This document shows, piece by piece, positions 12,301 through 21,711 of a stretch of DNA of 64,000 nucleotides; positions within the stretch are counted from its first letter, which is position 1, and the number at the start of each line of letters is the position of its first letter. A program made the position numbers and the translations under genes. This stretch comes from Beroe ovata. Lineage: Eukaryota > Ctenophora > Nuda > Beroida > Beroidae. A model generated the notes under the pieces. It did not search any database and was not told the DNA's origin. It was given only the letters and a program-made list of their open reading frames with translations. The stretch is from positions 28,306 to 92,305 of the forward strand of contig CAMPET010000122.1 in the NCBI GenBank assembly GCA_946803715.1. The letters run 5' to 3'.

Positions 12301-13853
12301 CTAGAACTTGCTAACAACTTCTAAACGATTTTATTTCATGATCCTCGGGCAGTTCTTTTAGTGCCGAAAATTGAGTCGGATGCGCAGATGACCTCGGTAG
12401 CTGAATTAAGTCATTTCCATAATATAGTATTTTCTGCGAAGATCGAGCAAATTGGCTTTTATTGCAGTGGCCCCGCCCAACCCACAACGATACGGATACC
12501 CCTGAGTAGAGCTTCCAATTCAACACATTCCATTTTACCTAGGAGAGATCACTGCTCCGAGTTATTCAGTTCTTGACATTTTCAAGGCAGTACTATACCG
12601 TCAATGAGATCAAAAGTATAAAGTATTCATATTGCTTGCATAATTTTATCTGAAAATGATATCGACAGCTCCTTGGCATTGGTAAATGCGTACATTATAA
12701 TTTTATCATCGGCCATCTCAATCCTTGAACTCTATGGTTCCACATAAGTGGATACTTGAGTTTGAGTTGCCATGCTGACACTCGCAGTTACAGAAGTAAT
12801 CATTGTCATGTCTGTCGTTGGCATCTACAGCAATTATACATGTGCACAGCTTCCAATTGGAGCTTAACGCAGCTATGCTGCGGACCATATTCAGACGAAA
12901 CATCCTGCGCAGGGAATGAGCCACACCCTAATTATGTTAGAGCAACCACTTACCCTAATTATGCTATTGCTAATTATGTCCATTGTCTACCTAGTTAATT
13001 TATTATATTCACTGTAATAAACACATTTGCCTTGTCCTCAGAGACACACGTGAATATCATCATATGTTTTGTCATAGTACTATGTTTTGTCATAGCCACA
13101 TAAAGTTTGTACACTTGTTCAATTACGTCACACACCTTCTATTGCAACTGTTTCAACATCTCTGCCTGTTATGGTTGATCGGGTCCGGGAGATTGAGATA
13201 TGCCTGCTTTCTGCGGAAGTGACAACTTAATGATTCATAAACTATGATGCATTAAACTGCCTTATCTGTGGCCGATAATTGCTTCCAAAAGCCGGCTATT
13301 TGCCATGCTATTCAATATTTACACGCCTGTTTGAACACAGATCGGCAATCACAGAGTTAGTGAGCGAAACGATGGCCTGGCAGTAATGAGCTTTGTTTTG
13401 AAAGATTTGTTATCATAAACATCAATTATTGCACCGTATTCTCATTTACAAGTGCCAAAACTGTCAGTAATACTCGCAATCGAGAGCTGACAGTGCATGC
13501 AGCTGCTGGTTTACCATGTGCCCATTCAACCCTGCAGTCTATATATAAGTTGCATCACAACAATGAGAAGCTGTTTCACTGCTACCGCACGCAGTATCTT
13601 AGTACATGGCCAACACCATGCTCAATGCTCATTATGCCACTTTGATATCATAATGCAGGAACCTTTTCATTTGGGAGTTATTCTGACCTTTGGACTGGAA
13701 GATTTTCTAGAGAAATCTCCCCGGTATTATATCGCTGCACTAGGTACTTCTTTCTTTTCCTATATTCAACACTAAAAACTCCATGTACTCAGCGCATGAA
13801 CATCTGTTAGAGCAGCTTTCTCAGCAACACATTCCTAGAACACCACAATTACC
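9387..13853. other. 4.5-kb stretch without a recognised gene
   Basis: No ORF here looks like a known protein or shows a spliced structure I can support. Contents noted: a 15-bp direct duplication (AGCTATGCACTTTGC twice, near 10277-10306), the foldback element at about 11.39-11.66 kb, and a TATA-like TATATATAAG at about 13541, roughly 300 bases upstream of the peptide gene. Confidence 0.6.
11393..11665. mobile_element. foldback / MITE-like element with arms of about 120 bp
   Basis: The two halves are near-perfect reverse complements. The left arm begins ATGGTCTCTGC..AAATGTAATG near 11417 and runs inward to about 11530. The right arm runs from about 11540 out to GCAGAGACCACATTC near 11645, and weaker matching continues outward on both sides. 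There is no transposase ORF inside. Non-autonomous DNA element is an inference from structure. Confidence 0.75.
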
Positions 13854-14559
13854 ATGATGCTCAGATTCCTTGCTGTCACACTTTTCATAGCCAGTGAGTA
13901 ACATTTCAAACGGTTATTTGAGGGGGTATTAGGTACTCGAAAATTCGTGTCAAATTATCAACCAAGTACTCCCTCATATAACACTCACTCCACGCTGTTC
14001 TTTTATATTGCAGTTCACCAGCTAAAGAGTGCAGCTATTGAGTCCACTGATGAAGAACAACCTACAACAGAAATGGATGAGGGGAATGAGGATTTTGCGC
14101 AATACAGAATCGGTGAGTGGGATGATCATTGCAGTCCCAGCTACGTTGAAAGTCATGAGAAATATACCTTGATTTCCTTGCTCACTCCACTCTATGAAAT
14201 CAGATGCGTAATGCGTATCAATATATATGTATTTAATGATGATATATTCGCAGTTGAAGTGAAGTACGAACGTGTAGATAGCACCGACACAGATAAACAT
14301 CATGAGAATAAGAGATTTGCTACGGGGCGATCGTGCAGTCAAACTGAGATTTCTGTGAGTTAACTAAATCATGTGAAATTATAACTTCCGAAGATGTTTT
14401 CTGAACTCATCCGATGGGATCCAAATTTCCAAATCCAATCGGATCGAAGCTTCCAAAATGATCATGAATTAACGCCCCTCCCTCTTCATACAGTTCTGTG
14501 CTTACAAAGGCTCAAACCGCTGTAGTACCTATGGAGGGGGAATGTACTGCATCTTCTAA
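13854..14559 (+). CDS. secreted four-cysteine peptide precursor
   Basis: Exons 13854-13893, 14014-14112, 14254-14354 and 14494-14559 join in phase to give 101 residues. The N-terminus MMLRFLAVTLFIA is a hydrophobic signal peptide. It is followed by an acidic propeptide of about 45 residues rich in Glu, Asp and Thr, then a Lys-Arg pair at residues 66-67, and a 34-residue C-terminal segment with Cys at 74, 82, 90 and 99 (spacing C-X7-C-X7-C-X8-C). This layout is typical of processed secreted peptides such as neuropeptides, antimicrobial peptides or toxins, and the sequence does not decide between them. Each structural part falls in its own exon or nearly so. The start is the first of two adjacent ATGs. 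I recognise no family. Confidence 0.7.
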
Positions 14560-15521
14560 ATATAATCAACAAACTAATTGCAGTAATTGCAGAGGTTTGT
14601 GGCGCTTTTGTCCAACGATTCTTTTGTCCATTTATGTGTTGAAATTTCGCAACAATTCCATTAATGTAACGCGTTGCTGTGGGGCAAAAAATCTACTGCA
14701 TTGGCCACGACCACGTCCATTGTCCATTAGTCATAGAACTCTACTTCTGCAGAAATACAGATTCAGTAACACGAACACTTTTGCAGGTAACACCGTCACA
14801 GCCCTTACAAATAGCACTCGAGTTGTCTGGGGGAAGAATGGTCAATGGTCTGCAGTGCCCACTACTTCTCAAACTAGTCAGTAGTCTAGGCAGATATTCC
14901 AAGGACTGATATTGCAAAACATGATTGACCTTTTCATAGTGTATATTATATGAGTTTATTTATATTGCGAAAATGTTCCGTCATAGACATGAGTTATGGG
15001 TGCAACTGTTTTTCATGTACATATTCTGGTGTTGCACAGACGTTTCCTCCTCAATTCTGCACGGAAAGAAATATGAAAAGTGATCTTTATTAATCCACTT
15101 CAGTTGTCAATGCCAAACTGGTGATTCAATTGTTTGTCTGGTACCTCTAGTGAACCGAAAAGATCTCTGAGTGACTGGGTCTGTCCAAACTACAGACATC
15201 GGATTTAACGTAGCAAAATTATGCGTGATATGTTGTCAAGTCTACCATAAAACATGCATATACTAAATGGTCATATATCGATCTGCACTACTGGCCATTT
15301 TATTCCCACGCCGCGCAACGCGCGTCACAATTGCGCCGATGGAACAGTGTTTGTGTTTTCGCGCGTCACGCAATAAGTATGTAAATATTGCGAAAACAGT
15401 GGCAAATTGGGAAAAAGTCCGTTATTGATGAGAATTATTTCGGATTCCCAACAAAACATATCCAGGAAAGACTTGAGAACTACATACAAACATAGTATCT
15501 AACTTAACCCTTCACCGAAAT
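14560..15521. other. intergenic, no gene seen
   Basis: Convergent spacer between the peptide gene and the last serpin exon. It holds a CpG-rich patch near 15308-15365 (CGCGCAACGCGCGTC). Overlapping ORFs at 14498-14909 are shadows with no recognisable content. Confidence 0.5.
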
Positions 15522-15527
15522 TTTATT
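15522..15527 (-). promoter_or_regulatory. poly(A) signal AATAAA for the distal serpin exon
   Basis: AATAAA on the minus strand, 134 bases downstream of the stop codon of the most distal alternative serpin exon. Confidence 0.55.
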
Positions 15528-15660
15528 TAAGGATGGATGCAACTGAAATCAACAATATGAAACTGAATAAACTACAAACAATACGCGGTCCCGTAACTGC
15601 ACAGGTAACGACGCTAGGAACTGTTAACAGCTACGAACCAGCTGAAATGAGCATGAAAAT

Positions 15661-15890
15661 TCAAATCTTATTCAATCGTCCTAGAAAAAGCAAAATTCCA
15701 TCAGGTGAGCTGGTAATCACGAACACACACGGCTGATCAACATGGAACTGTATGGGCTTCACTTTCGATATCCTAGCGCAACGTTTCTTCATAACCATGC
15801 CTGTTGCAGCTGCAGCCTTCGTCCCCTTCTCATCTACAGTTATGACGGCCTTGTGGACGGCATCGGAAACATATAGGTCGGCAGGGATTC
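15661..15890 (-). CDS. serpin alternative C-terminal exon D (basic P1)
   Basis: The most canonical of the four. After the acceptor ATTCTCAG it encodes LYVSDAVHKAVITVDEKGTK, then an Ala-rich hinge (AAAAT), a loop MVMKKRCARISK, and the C-terminal strands IQFHVDQPCVF and LLFLGR. Counting from the hinge Glu as P17 puts Arg at P1, preceded by Lys-Lys, and Cys at P1'. That predicts a trypsin-like or proprotein-convertase-like target. It ends 134 bases before an AATAAA. Confidence 0.9.
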
Positions 15891-18800
15891 CTGAGAATTT
15901 GACTTATCTGACGTGATAGTGGCTGTTGTCTAGTGATATAAAACTGAGAAGTGTATTTGAGGCTCACACAGAGTTTCAGAGTAAGAGAGGTTAATGTGAC
16001 AGGGAACCAGAGTGTGCTACAAAAACACAAAAAGGAAGAAGACGGCCGATAAGTGACATAATAGAATCGCACGAAATGAAGTGTTTTGTAGCCTGTAAAT
16101 GAAAATTTTTAATTGCAGAAGATAAAGTTGAGCCGCATAGCATTCTGAACACCTTGTCCAATACAGCTAGATCACTTTGCAATCTTTATAAATCGGCCAG
16201 TGAACGTCTGAAGTCCCCCACAATAGATAAGGAAAACAAATACTTGATCGACATGAAACATGATCGGTACGGGTTTTTTCCTGTATCGAGAGCAAGAAGG
16301 CGCCATCATGAATGCGGTGGCAGCTGCCGCCTCAGTGCCACGTTCGTCCACCCCTATCACGGCTTTGTGGACGGCTGCAGAAACACTGATATCTCTTGAA
16401 AAACCTGTGGTGATGCTGGGTGGTCGAGAAGGAACGTGCGTAATGCGTATTTGAAGGACATAAACTTGGTATTTGGCAATAATGATGCACATACAATGAT
16501 GCAGAGCCCGTCAATTGATGATATAGCATAGGTAAAATTATACTATCGACTGAATAAAAATGTAATAAGGTAGCATTACATAAGGCAGAAAGAAGAAGAT
16601 CGCTCAAGAAATCAAATTGTGTTAGGCTTGCAAAGCCGTCCATTGAATATCTGATTATCATTACAGAAAATCAAGAGAGAGCACGGTTGATCGACAAAGA
16701 AATCAATTGGAGGGGGTTCATTGTCCATGGGCATCATACACCCTAGTCTCATCACGACGGCCGTGGCGGCAGCTGCCTCAGTGCCAGATTCATTAACGGA
16801 AATCACAGCTTTGTGGACGGCTTGGGATACGACCACATCACGTACTCCTGTGGTGTGATTTTGCTCAAGTGTGATTTTGCTTCGAGCGTGTGGGGTGATA
16901 TTGCTCACGGTGTGATTTAGCTTCGAGTGTGTGTGTGTGAGATCTGACACTTAACCACGCGGCCAAATAGGTGAGGCAAAATTGTCTCTGTGGTTAAGTG
17001 GAGCAGCACAAGATATCAGAGGTTAGGCTGACAAAGAGTTATGCTTATTCAATGATAAATAGCATGTTCTATTGTTCTGAAGTTGTGTGCGTATTGTAAG
17101 AAGCATTTCTACAATTTTACATAGGTAGTATGTCAGCTAACTTAATCTAGCAAAGCTGATAAATCTCTGGTAGATACTATAAAGTATAAACTGTAGTCTT
17201 TTACGGTTTTTGTAGGCAACAGCCAAGAAATTGAATGAAATATCATTATACGCACAGCTCAAGGAATGATATATGGGCTGGGCAATCAAACTGATTGTGA
17301 TACATTGATACAAAATCATGTTATTATCATAATTTACAAGAATTTCATAATTTATAATACTTATCGGAATTAATAATCTGTGAGAAGCATGCACCAAATT
17401 CATCTCTGTATGTCCGATCCAATCTATTGAAAAGTTTTCAATGCCCAATTAAATACAGCCCCGGTAACCTATTCACATATTATTTAGCACTGACTGTGAT
17501 ATCATAATGTGTGGGAGCTAGGAGAGCCACCTCAGAGGCAAGGGTTGAGGCAACGGCCGGCGAACAGTATGAGCCGCTTGTAATACAGCACGACGGCGAA
17601 CGGCTCATCTGCCACGAAGTAAAGATCTGATTTCAGCGTGTTCCTCCTAAAGCAGTTGTTAGAGTTATGGACAGAACGCAACGAAACGGACTTCAGATTT
17701 GCAAACTTCTTGACGGGCGCCTCAATGTCTAGCTTCGCCGCGTGGAGGGAGTCACTGGCTGCCAGATGGTCACGCGACAACTCGGGAATGAAGAGTCCTG
17801 AAATGCATGGTATACGTGGACACTAATTATTGGAGGATCGCACTGTTGAGGGGCTGGTCAGCTGCTTTCAGGAGGGAAGGTACAGGCTACCAGGATCAAC
17901 GATCCAAATCAAATTCGTGCAAATTATCGGGGAAACAAATCATGTGGTTAAAATCAAAACACCGTGCCCTTTGCGGAGAACGGGCAAATAACCTTTTACC
18001 TTACTTCTAGTACAAGTATTAGTCGCGGAGGACACTAGGTTTGCTAACAGCTTCCTATCCGGAATGAAGAATCACAAAACTGTCTTACTCCGAGAATTCG
18101 GTCTTCAGACCTAAGTATTCTATGGATAAATCGTGATGGAAAATCGTGATAATATTTTGATATCCATGCAAATTGCAAATCACTGAGAAGTGGACGTGTT
18201 CGAATCACCGATATAAGCCATGAAATACCATTTCATATCGAAAACCCTGCACCAGGCACACCCATATCTCTCTTCTCTCAGACCAAAGGGACCTTGACTC
18301 CTCACAGTTCTTACAACAACTCGACAAATCAGGACTGCAGCAATAACCATAGTAGTTGCATTTAACTATGTCTATAATTATAGACATAAATTAAACTCAC
18401 AGTCTTTTGTCACGAGTTTAATAATTTATCAAACTCGTGATAAAATTCGATTGCTGGTTTATAAAGCCGCACACCAAGGATCCCCATCGGTTTTGAAACG
18501 CTTACACGGCACTCACACACTGTGTGTGAGTGCAACAAGTGCTCGGGTGAATCACCAAATTCATTTGATGGTAAGTTTATCAGGGTGGCAGCCAAATCGA
18601 TCGAAAAGAAGATGTAAAATAAGGCATATTTGATGCATGAAATGCCAAGGGGAATTAATGGGATTAATGGTGCATTGCAAAAGTTCATAAAGAGACAGAG
18701 AAGGTAAGCACATGCAAAGAACCATACAAAGCACAAAGGAAAGCATACAACTCTTACCGTTAATCCCAGAGAAGTCCGCAACCCCCGCTTCAAACATCTC

Positions 18801-19709
18801 TCCAGCGCCCATTTTACAGAGCAGTTCCTTCAAATCATACTTCTCCTCAAAATTGAACTTGGGGAGTTTGAGGTTGACTTCACGCGACGTGACAGCTTTG
18901 TACCACTCATCAGTTACTCCCGGCTTCATGATTTGTTCCTCCACTTGGCGTAGCTGGTAGGGGACTTGTGGCAGTATGACCATCATGCTGATGTCTTTAC
19001 ATCCCTGGTAAGGCAGGAGCACATACCGTGCAACACTATTCTCTCCGTACATCAGGTGCTTGTTACTATAGTAACGCATCATCTGAACACGTGCAGTCTC
19101 CCTGGCATTTAGGTGGAAATCTTCCTCTTGTGACGTATCGAACGGATCCACCCACAGACCTTTGAAATAGATGGCATTGCACAGGATTAACCTGGTCAAC
19201 TCATCCACCATGGATGGATCTATCAGTTGCTTGATCATATCCTCAGTAGACTCAGCAACCCAACTGTTAACCTCATCAGCAACCTGATTTGCATCACTGA
19301 ACGAGTTGCTGATGATATCAGCATGGAGATCCTGTTGCAATACTCTCTTATACTCTGGTAAAACCTGGAAATTGTCCTTGATCCAGACTCTGTTTGCCAC
19401 GGCTAATTTTGTACAATCATCCTCTTTCTTGTTCAGAGATTTGATGAGACGGTGGTAGAATGACAGGATATCGGTATCGGCGATGCCCAGAATACCCATC
19501 ACTTCACTCAGCTGCCGCTTGGTCGTCCCTTTAGCCCCCTGGTGCACCATTTGTAGACACGCAGCAATGCTGAGAGGAGAGTAGAATATGTTGTCCTCAG
19601 ACTCGGATAACAGACCGTATAGCCTGGCGCTGAAGTCCCCAATAGATTCCGAGCATCGTTTCAGGGACAGGCTCTTGTCACTGTTTACTAACTGCCCTTG
19701 GGAGCGCAT
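15661..19709 (-). CDS. serpin with four alternative reactive-loop exons
   Basis: Serine/cysteine protease inhibitor of the serpin fold. One body exon (18758-19709, 317 codons plus one base) carries helix A to the end of the region before the hinge, including SPLSIAACLQMVHQGAKGTT, FNEVNSW-like DEVNSWVAEST and ILCNAIYFKGLW. It ends in phase 1 after DFSGING. Four downstream exons (17532-17797, 16612-16847, 16172-16404, 15661-15890) all begin in phase 1 behind their own CAG acceptor and end in their own stop, giving isoforms of about 393-405 residues, the normal serpin size. No second body exon exists between them, so mutually exclusive terminal exons are the simplest reading. There is no signal peptide at this start, which with the P1' Cys suggests an intracellular clade-B-like inhibitor. 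The ATG at 19709 lies four bases behind a pyrimidine-rich CAG. Confidence 0.9.
16108..16113 (-). promoter_or_regulatory. possible poly(A) signal ATTAAA for serpin exon C
   Basis: Variant hexamer on the minus strand about 60 bases past the stop of the alternative exon ending at 16172. Its weakness relative to AATAAA is noted. Use is inferred. Confidence 0.35.
16172..16404 (-). CDS. serpin alternative C-terminal exon C
   Basis: Acceptor CATCACCACAG. Encodes ISVSAAVHKAVIGVDERGTE, the hinge AAAATA, loop FMMAPSCSRYRKK, then IMFHVDQVFVFLI and a short end. Hinge counting puts Ser at P1 and Cys at P1', preceded by Pro at P2. The hinge is intact, so an inhibitory serpin is expected, but with a target different from exon D. 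Confidence 0.88.
16612..16847 (-). CDS. serpin alternative C-terminal exon B
   Basis: Acceptor AATCACACCACAG. Encodes VVVSQAVHKAVISVNESGTE, the hinge AAAATA, loop VVMRLGCMMPMDNEPPP, then IDFFVDQPCSLLIF. Hinge counting gives Gly at P1 and Cys at P1', with Arg at P3 and Leu at P2. The last residues (NGRLCKP) match the usual GR..P serpin end only loosely. Confidence 0.88.
17532..17797 (-). CDS. serpin alternative C-terminal exon A (degenerate hinge)
   Basis: Acceptor ATGCATTTCAG in the same phase 1. Encodes DHLAASDSLHAAKLDIEAPV, where the usual hinge should be, followed by KKFANLKSVSLRS in place of GTEAAAATA. The C-terminal strands are well kept: DLYFVADEPFAVVLYY and LILFAGRCLNP. Loss of Gly at P15, small residues at P14 and the Ala run is known to block loop insertion in serpins, so this isoform is probably non-inhibitory. 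It is the exon closest to the body exon. Confidence 0.8.
18758..19709 (-). CDS. serpin constant body exon
   Basis: Single exon supplying about 80 percent of the serpin fold and shared by all isoforms. The donor is GGTAAGAG at 18757-18750. The open frame continues upstream of the ATG through a 41-bp minisatellite and an assembly gap, but that translated repeat is not credible protein. The start MRSQGQLVNSDKS leads straight into helix A (SIGDFSARLYGLL). Confidence 0.88.
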
Positions 19710-19736
19710 CCTACTGAGAGAGTGAAGGGTGGTGAG

Positions 19737-20137
19737 GATTGGTGAGGAATGGTGGGAGCATGTAACTTGTGGAAGCAGGGTGGTGAGGAGTGGTGAGAGC
19801 ATGTGACTTGTGGAAGCAGGGTGATGAGGAATGGTGAGAGCATGTGACTTGTGNNNNNNNNNNNNNNNNNNNNNNNNNNNNNNNNNNNNNNNNNNNNNNN
19901 NNNNNNNNNNNNNNNNNNNNNNNNNNNNNNNNNNNNNNNNNNNNNNNNNNNNNNNNNNNNNNNNNNNNNNNNNNNNNNNNNNNNNNNNNNNNNNNNNNNN
20001 NNNNNNNNNNNNNNNNNNNNNNNNNNNNNNNNNNNAGCAGGGTGGTGAGGAGTGGTGGGAGCATGTGACTTGTGGAAGCAGAGTGGTGAGGAATGGTGGG
20101 AGCATGTGACTTGTGGAAGCAGGGTGGTGAGGAGTGA
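19737..20137. repeat. 41-bp minisatellite spanning an assembly gap
   Basis: Unit beginning AGCATGTGACTTGTGGAAGC and continuing with GGTGGTGAGG-type sequence. About 182 Ns (19854-20035) lie inside the array, so copy number is unknown. Its pyrimidine-rich minus strand runs up to the acceptor-like motif before the serpin start. Confidence 0.9.
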
Positions 20138-21711
20138 TAGCGAGATGGTGGGGAAGGTATAGTCATGACGTGAAGTGATGATAATGTTTAACTATCAACT
20201 GGGTCGCAATTGAAATAGAAGCAAAGCACGAGTTTTCAAACAACAAAGAAAACGCGATTTTAGGATGAAACCACAGTTGTCACAATCCTAGGTACATCAC
20301 ACTGTACACTGCAGTGCACGATACAATCTCGTCAATACAGATAATCATAGCAACACCATAGCAACCATAGTAACAGTTCCCTCCTACAGCTGACTATAGC
20401 CACACAGTGCGGCCGATACATCACAAGCCAAATAGAGAAACAATGCGTAAAAAGAAACCATGACATAAAACATTTGCTGAAATGGTCTCAAGTAGCAGAA
20501 TCGCTCAGTAATAGAATTAGAATCCTAACGAAACTGTGTATTAAGTTACCTCAAAAGAGGGAACAATATGATAGGTAGAAAGCTCAGAAAGTCTGTGACT
20601 AGAAGCACACTTACACTCACACACCCACACACATACACACAACTAACACAAACACACACACACACACACACACACACAGCTACACACAAGCACACACACA
20701 TGCATACAAACACATACATCAACACAGACACCAACAGACACATACTTGTTCGGCATTCAATACCTACAATAAAGTTGCAGGTTACCTTTCAGATTAATTT
20801 AATACGATTCCGTAGTTATAGGAATTTGGAAATTGTATCCAAAACGAGATAGGGAGAGAAGTTTCTAATTCAGTAGACACTGACACACACAAAAACACAC
20901 ACACACACACACACTCTTCTGTGGAATTGTCCGATTTGTCGTCAGCCATCACTCTATTTCTGTCGAAATGGAAAATATGCCACGGCAAATTGAGTTCAGA
21001 ATTGAACAATTAATATTATCATGAGTAGGAATTGGTTGGTCAATCGAATAGGTACTGCAGTAGATCCATGACATCATCTGTTGTAGGATGACATTATACG
21101 TAGTTCATGACATTATACGTACTACAATATGATCTCGATATTGGACAATGAACACTCGCTGCTTCATCATGCCATGGTAACTAGCTAATTGGTAGGTAGG
21201 GTGGGTATAGCAATTACAGTACCTACTCTCACAGAATAATGCACCGTGCATGCAACAAAAGCAGGATCTATAGGACACGGTAGTGTCCAAATCCAAATGG
21301 AACCCCCAGGATGAAAGATACTGATTAAATGAGGGTTAGTTTAGCTCGGTGTTCAGTGTTTTTTCGTGGAAATGAAGTTTTAATTCCAGAACATTGATTT
21401 TTAATGGGATAATGATGATATTTGTCAAAAATTGATTGTTTATGATGATATTTGTCATATCCAAACTTATAGTCATCAATATCAAATACTGATATGTCTA
21501 AAGAGTAAAGATCGGACAAAAAGAAACATGCCTCCAGATAAAAAATGCCAAATTCACTACAGAATCCCAGGGTTCTGCAAGTGCAAACTCGCACTCACAA
21601 GGCGAAAACTATCAATCCATCTCTTCACTGCTGAGTATAAGTCCTATCATACAGTGGGAACGCTAGCTCCTTTCTCATATACTATATATCAACAGTTATA
21701 GTCTCTCACTT
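20138..21711. other. intergenic between serpin and ERI-like gene
   Basis: No coding signal. It holds CA-rich microsatellite blocks at about 20613-20745 and 20880-20914. The ORFs there are artefacts of the repeats. Confidence 0.6.
20613..20745. repeat. CA-rich microsatellite
   Basis: Interrupted CA repeat, purest at about 20654-20678. Confidence 0.9.

Noticed and set aside
12718-12998. Cys-containing ORFs on both strands near 12.7-13.0 kb
   Set aside because: Mutually overlapping, no signal peptide, no splice structure, no family.
13497-13775. 92-codon plus-strand ORF upstream of the peptide gene
   Set aside because: No recognisable domain. It could be 5'UTR or promoter sequence; a TATA-like motif lies inside it.
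16332-16661. 109-codon minus-strand ORF overlapping serpin exon C
   Set aside because: Different frame from the serpin cassette, which has the conserved hinge and strands.
17137-17448. 103-codon minus-strand ORF considered as a fifth serpin cassette
   Set aside because: No hinge, no VHKA motif and no phase-1 acceptor in the right place; only a vague resemblance at its end.
18561-18757. Continuation of the serpin ORF past the body exon
   Set aside because: It runs through the GGTAAGAG donor. The hinge and loop are missing from the read-through, so this is intron.
19711-20166. Open frames through the 41-bp array and N gap
   Set aside because: Repeat translation and unknown bases; not protein.
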